Shown one piece after another: positions 18,590 through 27,556 of a stretch of DNA of 64,000 nt. The stretch's first letter is position 1. Every line of letters begins with the position of its first letter. Under the pieces are notes generated by a model, which worked only from the letters and a program-made list of their open reading frames with translations, was not told the origin of the DNA and did not search any database. The stretch lies in assembly GCA_947503925.1 (NCBI GenBank), contig CANNFQ010000004.1, positions 124,001-188,000 on the forward strand, read 5' to 3'. The position numbers and the translations under genes are program-made. Source of the DNA: an uncultured Paracoccaceae bacterium. GTDB lineage: Bacteria > Pseudomonadota > Alphaproteobacteria > Rhodobacterales > Rhodobacteraceae.

Positions 18590-19111
18590 ATGACAACTGC
18601 GATTATCTACGAGACACTTGAAGGACAAACCGGCAAGATCGCCCGCTTCATCGAAACAACCTTGCGTAAACAAGGGGCGGAGGTGAACTGCATCGATACC
18701 GCCGATAAGATGGCGGATATCTCCCTCGACGGGATCGAAAAGGTGATCCTGGCCGCGCCGGTTCATGAACGGCGACACCCCCACGCGTTTGAGGTTTTTG
18801 TCGGTGCCAGTCGCCATGAACTAACAGAGAAGAAGACCCTGATGATCTCTGTCAGCCTGAGCGCTGCATTCCCCGAAGGTGTTGAAGAAGCTCAGGAATA
18901 TCTGACGGAATTTGAAATGCGAACAGATTTCAAACCCGACGTGACCTTGCTTGTTGCGGGGGCGGTGCGCCCCAGTGGATATGACTATTTTCAACAGCAG
19001 GTGATCCGGCATGCGGTACTGGGTGAACGCTACACCGAACTCGATGGCGGCACACAGGAATTCACGGATTGGGATGCATTGTCTGACGGTGTGGCGGCGT
19101 TCATCCAGTAA
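18590..19111 (+). CDS. Flavodoxin-domain protein, HemG-like protoporphyrinogen dehydrogenase
   Basis: 173 residues. A flavodoxin fold with the FMN phosphate loop TLEGQTGKIA at residues 9-18. The middle and C-terminal part follow E. coli HemG: VSLSAAFPE, then VAGAVRPSGYDYFQQQVIRH and a terminal EFTDWDAL. HemG oxidises protoporphyrinogen IX using quinone and works without oxygen. The perfect FNR box upstream fits a role in anaerobic heme synthesis. GGATCGCGCC precedes the ATG; AAGAAAGG is a fair RBS. Other menaquinone- or quinone-linked flavodoxin roles remain possible. Confidence 0.75.
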   Translation: MTTAIIYETLEGQTGKIARFIETTLRKQGAEVNCIDTADKMADISLDGIEKVILAAPVHERRHPHAFEVFVGASRHELTEKKTLMISVSLSAAFPEGVEEAQEYLTEFEMRTDFKPDVTLLVAGAVRPSGYDYFQQQVIRHAVLGERYTELDGGTQEFTDWDALSDGVAAFIQ

Positions 19112-19172
19112 GCCGATACGCGATACGCGGTGATATGCTAAACTTCCACGCGGATACCGGAAGGAGCCGATC

Positions 19173-19640
19173 ATGAGCCATGTGTGCTATCGTAAGCTGA
19201 CCGTTGCCGACTATGCCGATGCTGCCGCCCTTTATCAGGAACTGGCTGGGAATCATCCAGTGATTTCAGGAGTTTGGGGCGAAGACCGCTTTGCGCAAAT
19301 CCTGCATCATGATGGCACCACGCTGATCGGTGCGGTCATTGACGGGATGGTGACCGCCATGGCTACACTCCATATTCTGCCCAATATGACCTATGACGGG
19401 CGGCCTTATTGCCTGATCGAAAATGTCGTCACCCATCACGCGGACCGGGGGCAGGGATATGGGCGCGGGGTATTGGATTACGCCGCCCGGTTGGCATGGG
19501 ACGCGAAAGCCTACAAGATCATGCTGCTGACCCGTCAGGATGGATTGGCGCAGGAATTTTATCGCAAATGCGGTTATGATAGTGATGAAAAACAGGGGTT
19601 TATCCTGCGCCGAAACCTTGTGCGGGAAAAGCTGGATTAG
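19173..19640 (+). CDS. GNAT-family N-acetyltransferase
   Basis: 155 residues. YRKLTVADYADAAALYQELAG starts the fold and the acetyl-CoA loop is VTHHADRGQGYGRGVLDYA near residues 88-106, followed by IMLLTRQDGLAQEFYRKCGY, the motif B region. Similar to small general GNAT proteins; substrate unknown. An AAGGAGC RBS precedes the ATG. Its stop overlaps the convergent rhodanese gene by 4 bp. Confidence 0.82.
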   Translation: MSHVCYRKLTVADYADAAALYQELAGNHPVISGVWGEDRFAQILHHDGTTLIGAVIDGMVTAMATLHILPNMTYDGRPYCLIENVVTHHADRGQGYGRGVLDYAARLAWDAKAYKIMLLTRQDGLAQEFYRKCGYDSDEKQGFILRRNLVREKLD

Positions 19641-20011
19641 TCTTCGGTCGGACCGCCGGCTTCTTTCCAGTCGCCAAAGCCACCAATGTTCGTGACGTTC
19701 TGATAGCCCATATCTTTCAGGGTTTTTCCGGCAAGGGCCGCCTGGCCACCGGCGCCGCAGACAAGATAAAGATCCGCATCTTTTTGCAAAGCGGGGTTAT
19801 GAAACTGCGTCTCTGCGTCAGCCGTAAACTCCATCATGCCGCGCGGAATGCGATGCGCTCCGGCGATCGTCCCGGACTTGGCAATTGCGGCACTATCGCG
19901 GACATCGACGAAAACTGCCCCGGTCGTGCCATGTTTCGCAATTGCCTCTTCCGCGCTGAGTCGCGGCACAGCGGCATTGGCTTCTTCCATGTAGTGCTTG
20001 GACGATTTCAT
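19637..20011 (-). CDS. Rhodanese-like protein
   Basis: 124 residues from the ATG at 20011, preceded by the clear RBS AGGAGA; the longer frame upstream is not used. A single rhodanese domain: VFVDVRDSAAIAKSGTIAGAHRIPRG near residues 36-60 and the active-site loop YLVCGAGGQAALAG near 84-97 with one Cys. Such proteins carry or move sulfane sulfur between thiols. The loop lacks the extra Arg/Lys of thiosulfate sulfurtransferases, so a sulfur carrier role is more likely. No sulfur-metabolism gene is adjacent. Confidence 0.85.
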   Translation of the reverse strand: MKSSKHYMEEANAAVPRLSAEEAIAKHGTTGAVFVDVRDSAAIAKSGTIAGAHRIPRGMMEFTADAETQFHNPALQKDADLYLVCGAGGQAALAGKTLKDMGYQNVTNIGGFGDWKEAGGPTED

Positions 20012-20090
20012 CGGATTCTCCTGATTGTTTTGCAATTGCAGACAATACCATCTTCGCCGCCGCGTCCATTCACAACATATTGAAAACGCG

Positions 20091-20119
20091 AAAAAAAAGC
20101 CCGGACACAAGGTCCGGGC
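20091..20119 (-). terminator. Rho-independent terminator of the response regulator gene
   Basis: Read on the minus strand, GCCCGGAC (20119-20112), a 5-base loop, GTCCGGGC (20106-20099) and then eight T's. It lies about 100 bp past the response regulator stop at 20216 and just before the rhodanese gene. Confidence 0.88.
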
Positions 20120-20172
20120 CAGTCCAACAGGGAGGATGGAGATATAACCCGATCTCCGGCGGGAACTCTTGC

Positions 20173-20212
20173 GATTGGCGGTCAGGACAGGGAGGCAACC
20201 CAACCGCCAATC
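20173..20212. repeat. 10-bp inverted repeat in the 3' UTR of the response regulator
   Basis: GATTGGCGGT (20173-20182) and ACCGCCAATC (20203-20212) are perfect complements with a 20-base spacer. It begins 4 bp past the stop codon of the response regulator, ahead of the true terminator, and could protect the mRNA end. Confidence 0.55.
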
Positions 20213-20215
20213 TTA

Positions 20216-20902
20216 CTACGCAACCAATCTATACCCACCGGATTCGGTCACAAGAAGGCGGGCATTTGACGGATCTGGTTCTATTTTTTGGCGAAGACGA
20301 TAAATATGCGTTTCCAGCGTATGGGTGGTTACGCCAGCATTGTAGCCCCACACCTCGTGCAACAGCACGTCGCGGGCCACGACACCTTCGGTTGAACGGT
20401 AAAGGAATTTCAGGATGTTGGTTTCCTTTTCGGTCAACCGCACCTTTTTTTCATCTTCGGTCACCAGCATCTTTTGCGCGGGCTTGAACGTATAGGGCCC
20501 AAGCTGGAAAACAGCGTCCTCGGATTGTTCATGCGTGCGCAGCTGGCTGCGGATACGTGCCAGCAGGACGGGGAATTTGAATGGCTTGCTTACATAGTCA
20601 TTGGCACCGGCATCCAGACCCAGAATGGTATCGGCATCGCTGTCCTGCGCCGTCAGCATCACGATTGGACATTTGACACCCTGCTTGCGCATCAGGCGGC
20701 ACAATTCGCGGCCATCGGTGTCGGGCAAGCCCACATCCAGGATCATCAGATCATACAGACCTTCCTTGGCTTTCACCATTGCGCTGGCGCCGTCATCGGC
20801 TTCGAAGACGTCAAAGTCCTCGGTCATCAGCAACTGTTCACCCAGTGCTTCGCGCAGATCATCGTCATCATCGACGAGCAATATTCTTTTGAGCTGTGCC
20901 AT
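20216..20902 (-). CDS. OmpR/PhoB-family response regulator
   Basis: 228 residues from the ATG at 20902, with AGGAGA just upstream. Receiver domain: ILLVDDDDDLREAL, phosphorylation site Asp56 in MILDVGLPDTDG, Lys in YVSKPF near 104. C-terminal winged helix with TLETHIYRLRQKIEPDPS near 196. No kinase gene is adjacent. The sequence resembles the orphan, conserved alphaproteobacterial regulators such as CenR, but that identity is a guess from memory. A long 3' UTR with two hairpins follows. Confidence 0.88.
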   Translation of the reverse strand: MAQLKRILLVDDDDDLREALGEQLLMTEDFDVFEADDGASAMVKAKEGLYDLMILDVGLPDTDGRELCRLMRKQGVKCPIVMLTAQDSDADTILGLDAGANDYVSKPFKFPVLLARIRSQLRTHEQSEDAVFQLGPYTFKPAQKMLVTEDEKKVRLTEKETNILKFLYRSTEGVVARDVLLHEVWGYNAGVTTHTLETHIYRLRQKIEPDPSNARLLVTESGGYRLVA

Positions 20903-21058
20903 GACTGTCTCCTTCGTTTCGCTATTAGAGATGTGATGAAAACCGCGTTCGGACAAGGTTGTGCAGAAAATTTCACACGGACGTGTCCAATGCCGGGCAA
21001 TTGTTTCACTTTACCACCGAAACCGGCTATCTGGTGAAACAAAGACAGGCGGTTTGCG

Positions 21059-22135
21059 ATGGGATTTTCACCCGACATTACAGAAAGACTGGCCCGTGCG
21101 CGTGCCGATTTGCGCATGGGCGTGCCGATTGTGCTGTCCGAAGGTCTGATCGTCCTTGCGGTTGAGACGCTTGATTCGATCCGATTTGCGCATTTACGCA
21201 CATTAAGCGGTGCGCCAGTGCTGACTATCACCGGATGGCGTGCTAAAACCCTCAAGGCGCGCGCATATGACGGTGATGTTGCCCGAGTGATAATACCGGA
21301 GGATGTGGCACTGACTTGGGTGCGATCCATCGCTGATCCTGCCGGTGACCTAAACCATCCGATGAAAGGCCCTTTGCGCAGCTTGCGCGATGGTCCGGCA
21401 GGTCCGCACCGCGCTGGGATCGCGTTGGCTAAAGCCGCCCGCCTATTGCCAGCGATCGTCAGTATGGAAATCAATGACCCCGCTGCTTTTGCATCGGCGC
21501 ATAATCTTACACTGGTTCCGGGTTCTGCTGTTCTAAGGACCGATCCCTCTACGTTGAATCGGGTCATTCACGCCCGGCTACCGCTAGAGGTTGCTGAAAC
21601 GGGTCGGTTGCACATTTTCCGTCCCGATGATGGGGCAGAGGAACATTACGCCGTCGAGATTGGTCAGCCTGATCGGTCGAAGCCTGTCTTATCGCGCCTG
21701 CATTCCGCCTGCTTTACCGGTGACCTGCTGGGATCGTTGAAATGTGACTGTGGCCCACAACTGCGGGGGGCCTTGGCGCAGATGGGGGCGGAAGGGGCTG
21801 GTGTATTGCTCTATCTTAATCAGGAGGGGCGGGGCATCGGGTTAGCCAACAAGATGCGCGCCTATTCCTTACAGGATCAGGGGTTCGACACGGTTGAGGC
21901 GAACCACCGGTTGGGTTTTGAGGATGATGAGCGCGACTTTCGGATCGGGGCCGATATTCTGCGCCGCATGGGATTTTCCTCTGTGCGCCTGCTGACCAAC
22001 AACCCGGCCAAAGTGGCGCGTATGGAAAGCTGCGGGATCGGCGTGATCGAACGTGTGCCACTGAAAGTGGGCGAGAACCAACATAACACGGCCTATTTAG
22101 CGACCAAGGCCGCCAAATCGGGACATCTGCTCTAG
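21059..22135 (+). CDS. ribA: GTP cyclohydrolase II
   Basis: 358 residues. The C-terminal half is classic RibA: LHSACFTGDLLGSLKCDCG near residues 217-235 holds the three zinc cysteines, QEGRGIGLANKMRAY near 258 carries the GTP and catalytic residues, LLTNNPAKVARMESCGI is near 310. The N-terminal 190 residues are a separate, weakly conserved part, not an active RibB domain as far as I can see, and are usual in this order. It opens GTP in the first step of riboflavin synthesis. Confidence 0.92.
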   Translation: MGFSPDITERLARARADLRMGVPIVLSEGLIVLAVETLDSIRFAHLRTLSGAPVLTITGWRAKTLKARAYDGDVARVIIPEDVALTWVRSIADPAGDLNHPMKGPLRSLRDGPAGPHRAGIALAKAARLLPAIVSMEINDPAAFASAHNLTLVPGSAVLRTDPSTLNRVIHARLPLEVAETGRLHIFRPDDGAEEHYAVEIGQPDRSKPVLSRLHSACFTGDLLGSLKCDCGPQLRGALAQMGAEGAGVLLYLNQEGRGIGLANKMRAYSLQDQGFDTVEANHRLGFEDDERDFRIGADILRRMGFSSVRLLTNNPAKVARMESCGIGVIERVPLKVGENQHNTAYLATKAAKSGHLL

Positions 22136-22141
22136 CGGCAT

Positions 22142-22708
22142 TCAGTCGAAAGATGCTGCATCAGTACCGAAGATGCCCGTTTCGACCCCATCAATGCTTT
22201 GCGTATTCTTGCGGCCCCAATAGTCGCGCACGCCATCTTCGCCCATGTCAGCATAATAAGGCAGCAATTCTTCCGGGCCACGCTGCTTTTCGAACTTCAT
22301 CAAGGGCACGCCCGTGCCGCAGGATGTTTGAACCATATCAATGGTCATATCAAACACTTGGCGGCTACCAGCCATTGCCGGGAACTGCGCCACTGCATCA
22401 TCCCAGCCCGCGTCACGGGGATGCAGTGTTTTGGCGCTGCCATAGACACGCAGGATGAGCGCATCGCCCTCAAACGCGCAAAACATCAGCGTCATACGGT
22501 TGCTGGCCCGCAGATGGGCGGCGGTTTCATTGCCACTGCCGGTCAGGTTCAGCCACACGATGCGGTTGTCATCAATGACACGCAATGAATCGAGCCCCTT
22601 TGGCGACATATTCACCCGCCCATCAGAGGCGGCCGTGGCCACAAAGAACAGATTTTGGCGTTTGATGAAGTCGGTGAGTGTTTGGTTGAGCTTCTTTCTA
22701 ACAGCCAT
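22142..22708 (-). CDS. Pyridoxamine 5'-phosphate oxidase-family (flavin split-barrel) protein
   Basis: 188 residues. FFVATAASDGRVNMSPKGLDSLRVIDDNRI near residue 21 is the split-barrel core that binds flavin or heme; the PLMKFEKQRG segment near 135 and the DYWGRKNTQSIDG end are typical of a group of conserved PNPOx-like proteins. It lacks the PLP-oxidase signature of PdxH. Function unknown. It converges on ribA with a 6-bp gap. Confidence 0.78.
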   Translation of the reverse strand: MAVRKKLNQTLTDFIKRQNLFFVATAASDGRVNMSPKGLDSLRVIDDNRIVWLNLTGSGNETAAHLRASNRMTLMFCAFEGDALILRVYGSAKTLHPRDAGWDDAVAQFPAMAGSRQVFDMTIDMVQTSCGTGVPLMKFEKQRGPEELLPYYADMGEDGVRDYWGRKNTQSIDGVETGIFGTDAASFD

Positions 22709-22853
22709 GAGATCCCCCTGTCATGATATCGAACATAACAGGAACACGACGGCGCGTGAAGCGACCATTCAGATCCCGCTTCTACCACGTAGGCCATTGA
22801 AAACGCGAGAAACGATTCGCATTGCTGCTATAAACTATGGTTTATTCTGGTGT

Positions 22854-23348
22854 ATGAAATCCACCGATCTTGTCGTTACCCCAACCCACCTGCGCTTCAT
22901 GGCGCGCCGTTTTGCCCGGACAATCGGGCGCGCGGGCATTACCGACCACAAGGCCGAAGGTGACATGGCGACGCCACGTGGCACCCACCGGATAGTCGGG
23001 ATGTTGTATCGCCCGGACCGGTTGAAGAAACCCACCGATTGGGCGGTGCCGATCCGCCCCGTAGACCTTTGGTCAGATGATATTCGTGATCCGAACTACA
23101 ACCTGATGGTTAAAAAAACCCATAAATACAGCCATGAGCTGTTGCGTCGGGCGGATCGGATGTATGATCTGATTGTTCTGACAGACTGGAATTGGCCCAA
23201 TGCTGAAAAGGGGCGCGGATCGGCCATCTTTATTCATCAATGGCGGGGGCCGGGGCGGCCAACGGCGGGCTGTGTGGGCCTGTCATGGACGGATCTGATG
23301 TGGATTGCGCCACGTCTTCAATACCAAAGCCGTCTTGTTATCGTATAA
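22854..23348 (+). CDS. L,D-transpeptidase (YkuD) family protein
   Basis: 164 residues from ATG 22854; the open frame runs back into the neighbouring gene but only this part is conserved-looking. Catalytic signature IFIHQW (His near 130) and PTAGCVGLS (Cys near 145) match the YkuD HxX-SxGC pattern with Thr-Ala in place of Ser-His/Gly. There is no signal peptide, which is odd for a peptidoglycan cross-linking enzyme. The family's small cytosol-like members are common in Rhodobacterales. RppH gene follows. Confidence 0.8.
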   Translation: MKSTDLVVTPTHLRFMARRFARTIGRAGITDHKAEGDMATPRGTHRIVGMLYRPDRLKKPTDWAVPIRPVDLWSDDIRDPNYNLMVKKTHKYSHELLRRADRMYDLIVLTDWNWPNAEKGRGSAIFIHQWRGPGRPTAGCVGLSWTDLMWIAPRLQYQSRLVIV

Positions 23349-23419
23349 CCAATATGAACATGGGTAGCCTGCCATCACACTCACCAGGATATCCGAAAAT
23401 GAAACACCAAGGCCCGTTT

Positions 23420-23902
23420 ATGAGTCCCGAGGACATTGCAAAACTTCCCTATCGCCCCTGCGTGGGTATCATGCTGGCGAATACGCGCGGCCATATTTTT
23501 GTAGGCCAGCGCCAGGATCGCGATACTGCTGCCTGGCAGATGCCGCAGGGTGGTGTCGACAAGGGCGAGAATACCCGCGATGCCGCCTTGCGTGAATTAC
23601 TGGAAGAAACAGGCGTTACCCCGAACCTTGTCAGTATCGAAGCGGAAAGTGCCGGTTTGATCGCTTATGACCTGCCGCATGAACTGGTGCCGAATATCTG
23701 GAAAGGGCGCTATCGCGGGCAAGAACAGAAATGGTTCCTGATGCGATATCATGGCGATGACACGCAGATTGATATTGCAACTGATCATCCCGAGTTCACC
23801 AGCTGGAAATGGATCCATCCGGGCGAGCTTGTCAGGGCGATTGTTCCGTTCAAACGGGCCGTCTATGAACAGGTGTTGTGTGAATTTCAGGACAGGCTGT
23901 GA
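23420..23902 (+). CDS. rppH: RNA pyrophosphohydrolase (Nudix)
   Basis: 160 residues from ATG 23420, giving the typical start [19 protein letters not shown]; in-frame ATGs at 23354 and 23399 are also possible. The Nudix box [23 protein letters not shown] spans about residues 43-65. RppH removes pyrophosphate from 5' triphosphate RNA and so starts mRNA decay. The [13 protein letters not shown] and VYEQVL segments near the C-terminus are standard for RppH. A small exported protein gene follows 28 bp downstream. Confidence 0.9.
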   Translation: MSPEDIAKLPYRPCVGIMLANTRGHIFVGQRQDRDTAAWQMPQGGVDKGENTRDAALRELLEETGVTPNLVSIEAESAGLIAYDLPHELVPNIWKGRYRGQEQKWFLMRYHGDDTQIDIATDHPEFTSWKWIHPGELVRAIVPFKRAVYEQVLCEFQDRL

Positions 23903-23930
23903 CGACATATCATCAAAGGATACCCACATT

Positions 23931-24416
23931 ATGAAGCCCGTGATTCTTGCGACCTGCCTGATGGCGCTGGCTGGTCAGGCGACTGCGCTAAGCTGTATGC
24001 GCCCAGACCCAATCGCAACCTTCCAGCGGGTTGCCGCAGCGCCAGAGGCGTATTTCGTGCTGTATGGTCAGCTAAGCTTTGATGAGCGCGCGCTACCTGC
24101 TGGCGTGTCGCAGAATGCTATCCGCGACCCGGCGCCGATCCCGGCGCAGTTTGTCGGCAAGGGTCTGACGACCGAGGGTTTCACCAATGATTACATCAGC
24201 CCGGTAACCTTGCAGGTTGGCTGCGCGGGTCCCTGGTGCGGCTCAGCCCGCAGCGGGGTTGACGCGCTTTATTTTGTACGGGCTGATGAGCCGCCGGTCA
24301 CGATGCAGGCAGGCCCGTGCGGCGGCATGATTTTCGAAGAACCCGATCAGGCGACGCTGGATGCCATTACCACCTGCATACAGGGCGGCCCCTGTTCATC
24401 GCAACATTTGCAGTAA
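23931..24416 (+). CDS. Exported hypothetical protein, cysteine-rich
   Basis: 161 residues from ATG 23931. A signal peptide is clear: KPVILATCLMALAGQATA, with cleavage near residue 19. The mature part starts SCMRPDP and has Cys pairs (CAGPWCG near 117, later CGG and CIQGGPCSS) that suggest disulfides in the periplasm. I do not recognise the family, though similar short SCMRPD proteins are common in Rhodobacteraceae as I recall. It overlaps the convergent transglycosylase gene by 21 bp. Confidence 0.72.
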   Translation: MKPVILATCLMALAGQATALSCMRPDPIATFQRVAAAPEAYFVLYGQLSFDERALPAGVSQNAIRDPAPIPAQFVGKGLTTEGFTNDYISPVTLQVGCAGPWCGSARSGVDALYFVRADEPPVTMQAGPCGGMIFEEPDQATLDAITTCIQGGPCSSQHLQ

Positions 24417-25574
24417 CTGCAATGATGCGTACCCGTCAGCGGGCAATCCGCGACTGCGTTGATAGGCCCTGATCGCCGCCCGGCTGTTTGGTCCAATCTT
24501 GCCATCGGCACCGCCGGTTGAAAACCCGGCGGCGGTCAGCCGCTGCTGCAACTCGACCCGTTCCGCCCGGCGCAGCCCGCGTTCCTCGGCAGGCCATGGT
24601 CTGCGCAATGGTCCCATGCCCCGGATCCGGTCCCCCAGGTGACCAACCCCGATGATATAGGCCTGCGCGTTGTTGTACCGGGAGATGACCCTGTAATTCG
24701 AAAAGATCAGAAATGCCGGGCCTGCTGCGCCGGTGGGCACGATCAACGAGGCACCACCATAATTTGGCACAACTTGCCCATCGACACCGCGAACGCCCAA
24801 TTGGCCCCATGCCGCTGGTGACCGGCGGGAGGTTTGGTTGAAATCGAAACCGTTCGGCAGCAGCACCTCGACCCCCCAAGGCTGACCCTGCCGCCAGCTG
24901 AACCTGCGCAGATATGCCGCTGTGGACGCCAGCGCGTCACTGGGATCATCGGCCCAGATATCGCGCCGCCCGTCGCCTGTGAAATCGACGGCATAGGCTT
25001 GATAAGAGGTGGGGATAAACTGCGTATGTCCCATCGCCCCGGCCCAGGATCCGGTCATATTACGCGGGGCCACGTCACCACGTTGCAAAATGCCAAGGGC
25101 CGCAATCAGTTGTTGTTCAAAAAACCGGCCGCGCCGCCCGTCATAGGCTAGCGTGGCGAGAGTCGAGATCAGGGGAACATCGCCGCGCCGCTGACCATAA
25201 TTGCTCTCCATCCCCCAGATGGCGACAACGATATGCGGCGGCACGCCATAGGTGGCCTCGATCCGGGCCAGCAGATTGGCATATTGGCGCAGCATTGCCC
25301 GCCCGTTCTGCACCCGCGCGTCAGAAGCGGCAGTGGACATATATTCGCCCAAAGGTTTGACAAACTCGGCCTGATTACGGTCGCGACGGATACTGTCAGG
25401 CAGGTATTGGACGCCAGCAAATGCAGCGTCAAAGGTGCGGGCACTGATCCCCGCCGCACGTGCCCGCGACCGAAAACCGGCGATCCAGTTGGAGAACCCG
25501 GACGCCTGTGCCGTGGCCAAAGCCGGGAATGTGAAACCTGCCAAACTCGTCGCGATGAATTGCCTGCGTTGCAT
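24396..25574 (-). CDS. Lytic murein transglycosylase, MltB family
   Basis: 392 residues from ATG 25574. N-terminal RRQFIATSLAGF looks like a Tat-type or Sec signal, cleaved after ALATAQA. The catalytic core shows IWGMESNYGQRRGDVPLI with the catalytic Glu, then SWAGAMGHTQFIPTSYQ and DIWADDPSDALASTAAYL, all MltB hallmarks. The last 60 residues (LQQRLTAAGFSTGGADGKIGPNSRAAI) form a peptidoglycan-binding type 1 domain. It cleaves the glycan strand to 1,6-anhydro ends. Cell-wall recycling or remodelling role. Confidence 0.9.
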   Translation of the reverse strand: MQRRQFIATSLAGFTFPALATAQASGFSNWIAGFRSRARAAGISARTFDAAFAGVQYLPDSIRRDRNQAEFVKPLGEYMSTAASDARVQNGRAMLRQYANLLARIEATYGVPPHIVVAIWGMESNYGQRRGDVPLISTLATLAYDGRRGRFFEQQLIAALGILQRGDVAPRNMTGSWAGAMGHTQFIPTSYQAYAVDFTGDGRRDIWADDPSDALASTAAYLRRFSWRQGQPWGVEVLLPNGFDFNQTSRRSPAAWGQLGVRGVDGQVVPNYGGASLIVPTGAAGPAFLIFSNYRVISRYNNAQAYIIGVGHLGDRIRGMGPLRRPWPAEERGLRRAERVELQQRLTAAGFSTGGADGKIGPNSRAAIRAYQRSRGLPADGYASLQLLQMLR

Positions 25575-25655
25575 AGCTGCGCCTCCATCTGCTGTTTTTT
25601 CGGAGCCTAACAACCGGGGCCGGGGAATCCAATGCGCGATGGGGCAAAGATCAGC

Positions 25656-26378
25656 TCAAGCGGGGGTTTTCGCCACCATGACGGACGGTTCAGGCCAGCA
25701 AGATGACAAAACTTCGATAGCTTCGCGCAACATGGGCACGCGACGGGGGCGAAAGCTGTCATCGGTGATGATCAGGTTCTGCATCCGGTCAAGCCGGAAA
25801 TTGCGATAAGCCTGCCGCAGATGGCACCAGCCGATCAGATTGTGCGTCTCTTTCAAAAACACGATGCTGAGCGGATAGACCCGCCTTTTTGTCGCCGCGC
25901 CCGTTGCGTCGATGTAGTCGATCTCAATCGCGCGTTCGTCCCATGTCGCCTGTCGCAGGGCGCGCACATCAACAGTTGGCAGGGGCGGGCGCACGATCCG
26001 ATCCGCATGCAGGACCGCATATTGCAGCCGATGCGCCTGCGCGCTGGGCAGGCGCGCTTGCAACTTGGCGATGGCGTTTTGTGCCGCCTGCGCCAATTCG
26101 GGGTCGGCGACCGCCTGCACCTCGCGCAGGCCCAGCACAATCGCCTCGATTTCTTCATCATCGAACATCATCGGCGGCAGTGCGGCATCTTCGGTCATGG
26201 CATAGCCAAAGCCTGCTGTCCCATCAATGATCGCGCCCAACCCGCGCAGCGCGTCAATATCCCGATAAAGCGTGCGCAGCGACACGCCCGTGTCGTCGGC
26301 CAGCTGCTGGGCTGTGACCGGCGGCGTGTGGCGGCGCAGTGATTGCATCAACTGGAACAGGCGTGCGGTGCGTGACAT
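25656..26378 (-). CDS. YafY-type HTH/WYL-domain transcriptional regulator
   Basis: 240 residues from ATG 26378. N-terminal HTH: SRTARLFQLMQSLRRHTPPVTAQQLADDTGVSLRTLYRDIDAL. The WYL domain follows near residues 130-210 (AIEIDYIDATGAATKRRVYPLSIVFLKETHNLIGWCHLRQAYRNFRLDRM). These regulators often sense small ligands or nucleic acids and control the gene beside them. The gene is divergent from the GST gene with a 78-bp gap, so the GST and DUF1801 pair is the likely target. Confidence 0.86.
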   Translation of the reverse strand: MSRTARLFQLMQSLRRHTPPVTAQQLADDTGVSLRTLYRDIDALRGLGAIIDGTAGFGYAMTEDAALPPMMFDDEEIEAIVLGLREVQAVADPELAQAAQNAIAKLQARLPSAQAHRLQYAVLHADRIVRPPLPTVDVRALRQATWDERAIEIDYIDATGAATKRRVYPLSIVFLKETHNLIGWCHLRQAYRNFRLDRMQNLIITDDSFRPRRVPMLREAIEVLSSCWPEPSVMVAKTPA

Positions 26379-26456
26379 GCGCACGACACTAACATTGCTG
26401 CCAAAAACTGTCAGTACCTTCCTGCATAAGGGCCTCAAAGGATAGGAGACCCGACA

Positions 26457-27146
26457 ATGATCACACTCGTCACATATCAGGAAGGCTTTGGGCAGCTCAG
26501 CTTTAGCCCGTTTTGCGTCAAGGCAGTCTGGCTTTTGCTGGCGGCAGGTGCGGCGTGGCAGCGCGAGGATTGCAATGACCCGCGCAAATTTCCTCAAGCC
26601 AAATTGCCGGCGATACGAACGCCCGAGGGGGTGATTGGCGACAGTCATAACATTCAGGCCTATCTGGAAAGACAGGGCGCTGATTTCTGGGGGGCTGTCA
26701 CGGATCGGGCCACCGGGCATGCCTTCATCCGTATGGCCGAGGAGCATATGTACTTTCACATCGTGCTGGATCGTTGGGGAAACGAAAAGATATGGCCGAT
26801 TATCCGGGAGGAGTACTTCGCGGCCATCCCCGCCCTGCTGCGTCGACCTGTGACTGGTACGATTCGCAAGGCAACGCTGCGCGGAATGGAGGCGCAGGGG
26901 CTTGGCCGGTTCAACCCGGAGGAACGGCTATCCCGGATCGAACCGGACCTGAAAGCGATCGAGATGCGTTTGAAAGAGGGACCGTTCCTGATGGGTGATC
27001 AGATCAGCCTGCCAGATTACAGCGTCGCTGCGATGTTGGGGGCCGTCTTGGCCAGCCCCTTGCCCACGGGGTTGAGCGAAAGGGTGGTCAATGACCCGGT
27101 TCTGTCTGAATATGCGGATCGTGTTGCAAGGCGGATGGCAGCGTGA
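26457..27146 (+). CDS. Glutathione S-transferase family protein
   Basis: 229 residues. Thioredoxin-like N-terminal half (SPFCVKAVWLLLAAG near residue 18, KLPAIRTPEGVIGDSHNIQAYLE near 49) and all-alpha C-terminal half ending GPFLMGDQISLPDYSVAAML. The SPFCVK motif carries a Cys where beta-class GSTs use a catalytic residue. It likely conjugates or reduces substrates with glutathione. The GAUG-type overlap of its stop with the GTG of the next gene couples the two. Divergent WYL regulator suggests inducible control. Confidence 0.84.
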   Translation: MITLVTYQEGFGQLSFSPFCVKAVWLLLAAGAAWQREDCNDPRKFPQAKLPAIRTPEGVIGDSHNIQAYLERQGADFWGAVTDRATGHAFIRMAEEHMYFHIVLDRWGNEKIWPIIREEYFAAIPALLRRPVTGTIRKATLRGMEAQGLGRFNPEERLSRIEPDLKAIEMRLKEGPFLMGDQISLPDYSVAAMLGAVLASPLPTGLSERVVNDPVLSEYADRVARRMAA

Positions 27147-27547
27147 CCTACAATTTCAAAGACCCGGCGGTAAAAGCCATTTATGATGGGTTTCCCTCCG
27201 ATATGCGGGCAATTGCCATGCGGTTGCGCGAGCTCATTTTCGATGTCGCATGGGAAAATCCGACTGTTGGCCTGGTGGAAGAGGCGCTGCGCTGGGGCCA
27301 GCCATCTTACTTGACGCCCGAAACGAAATCCGGTTCGACCCTTCGGATCGGGCTATCCAAAGGCGGCGGCTGCGCGATCTTCGCCCATTGCGCGACCGAT
27401 ATCATCAGTACATATGCCGCCACATTTCCAGATAGCGATAGGATCGAAGGCAACCGGGCTGTGGTTTTTAAGGTTCAATCGGAAATCGTGCCCGACAGGC
27501 TTCGCTTGCTGATTTTTCATGGGCTGACCTATCACCTGAATCGGTGA
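27143..27547 (+). CDS. DUF1801-type conserved protein
   Basis: 134 residues, GTG start overlapping the GST stop (GTGA). Sequence FDVAWENPTVGLVEEALRWGQPSYLT near 35-60 and STLRIGLSKGGGCAIFAHC near 66-84 are the typical DUF1801/YdhG core, a small SRPBCC-independent fold of unknown function. Its stable pairing with GST here makes a shared stress or detoxification role plausible but not shown. Confidence 0.75.
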   Translation: MTYNFKDPAVKAIYDGFPSDMRAIAMRLRELIFDVAWENPTVGLVEEALRWGQPSYLTPETKSGSTLRIGLSKGGGCAIFAHCATDIISTYAATFPDSDRIEGNRAVVFKVQSEIVPDRLRLLIFHGLTYHLNR

Positions 27548-27556
27548 ACGGCGATA

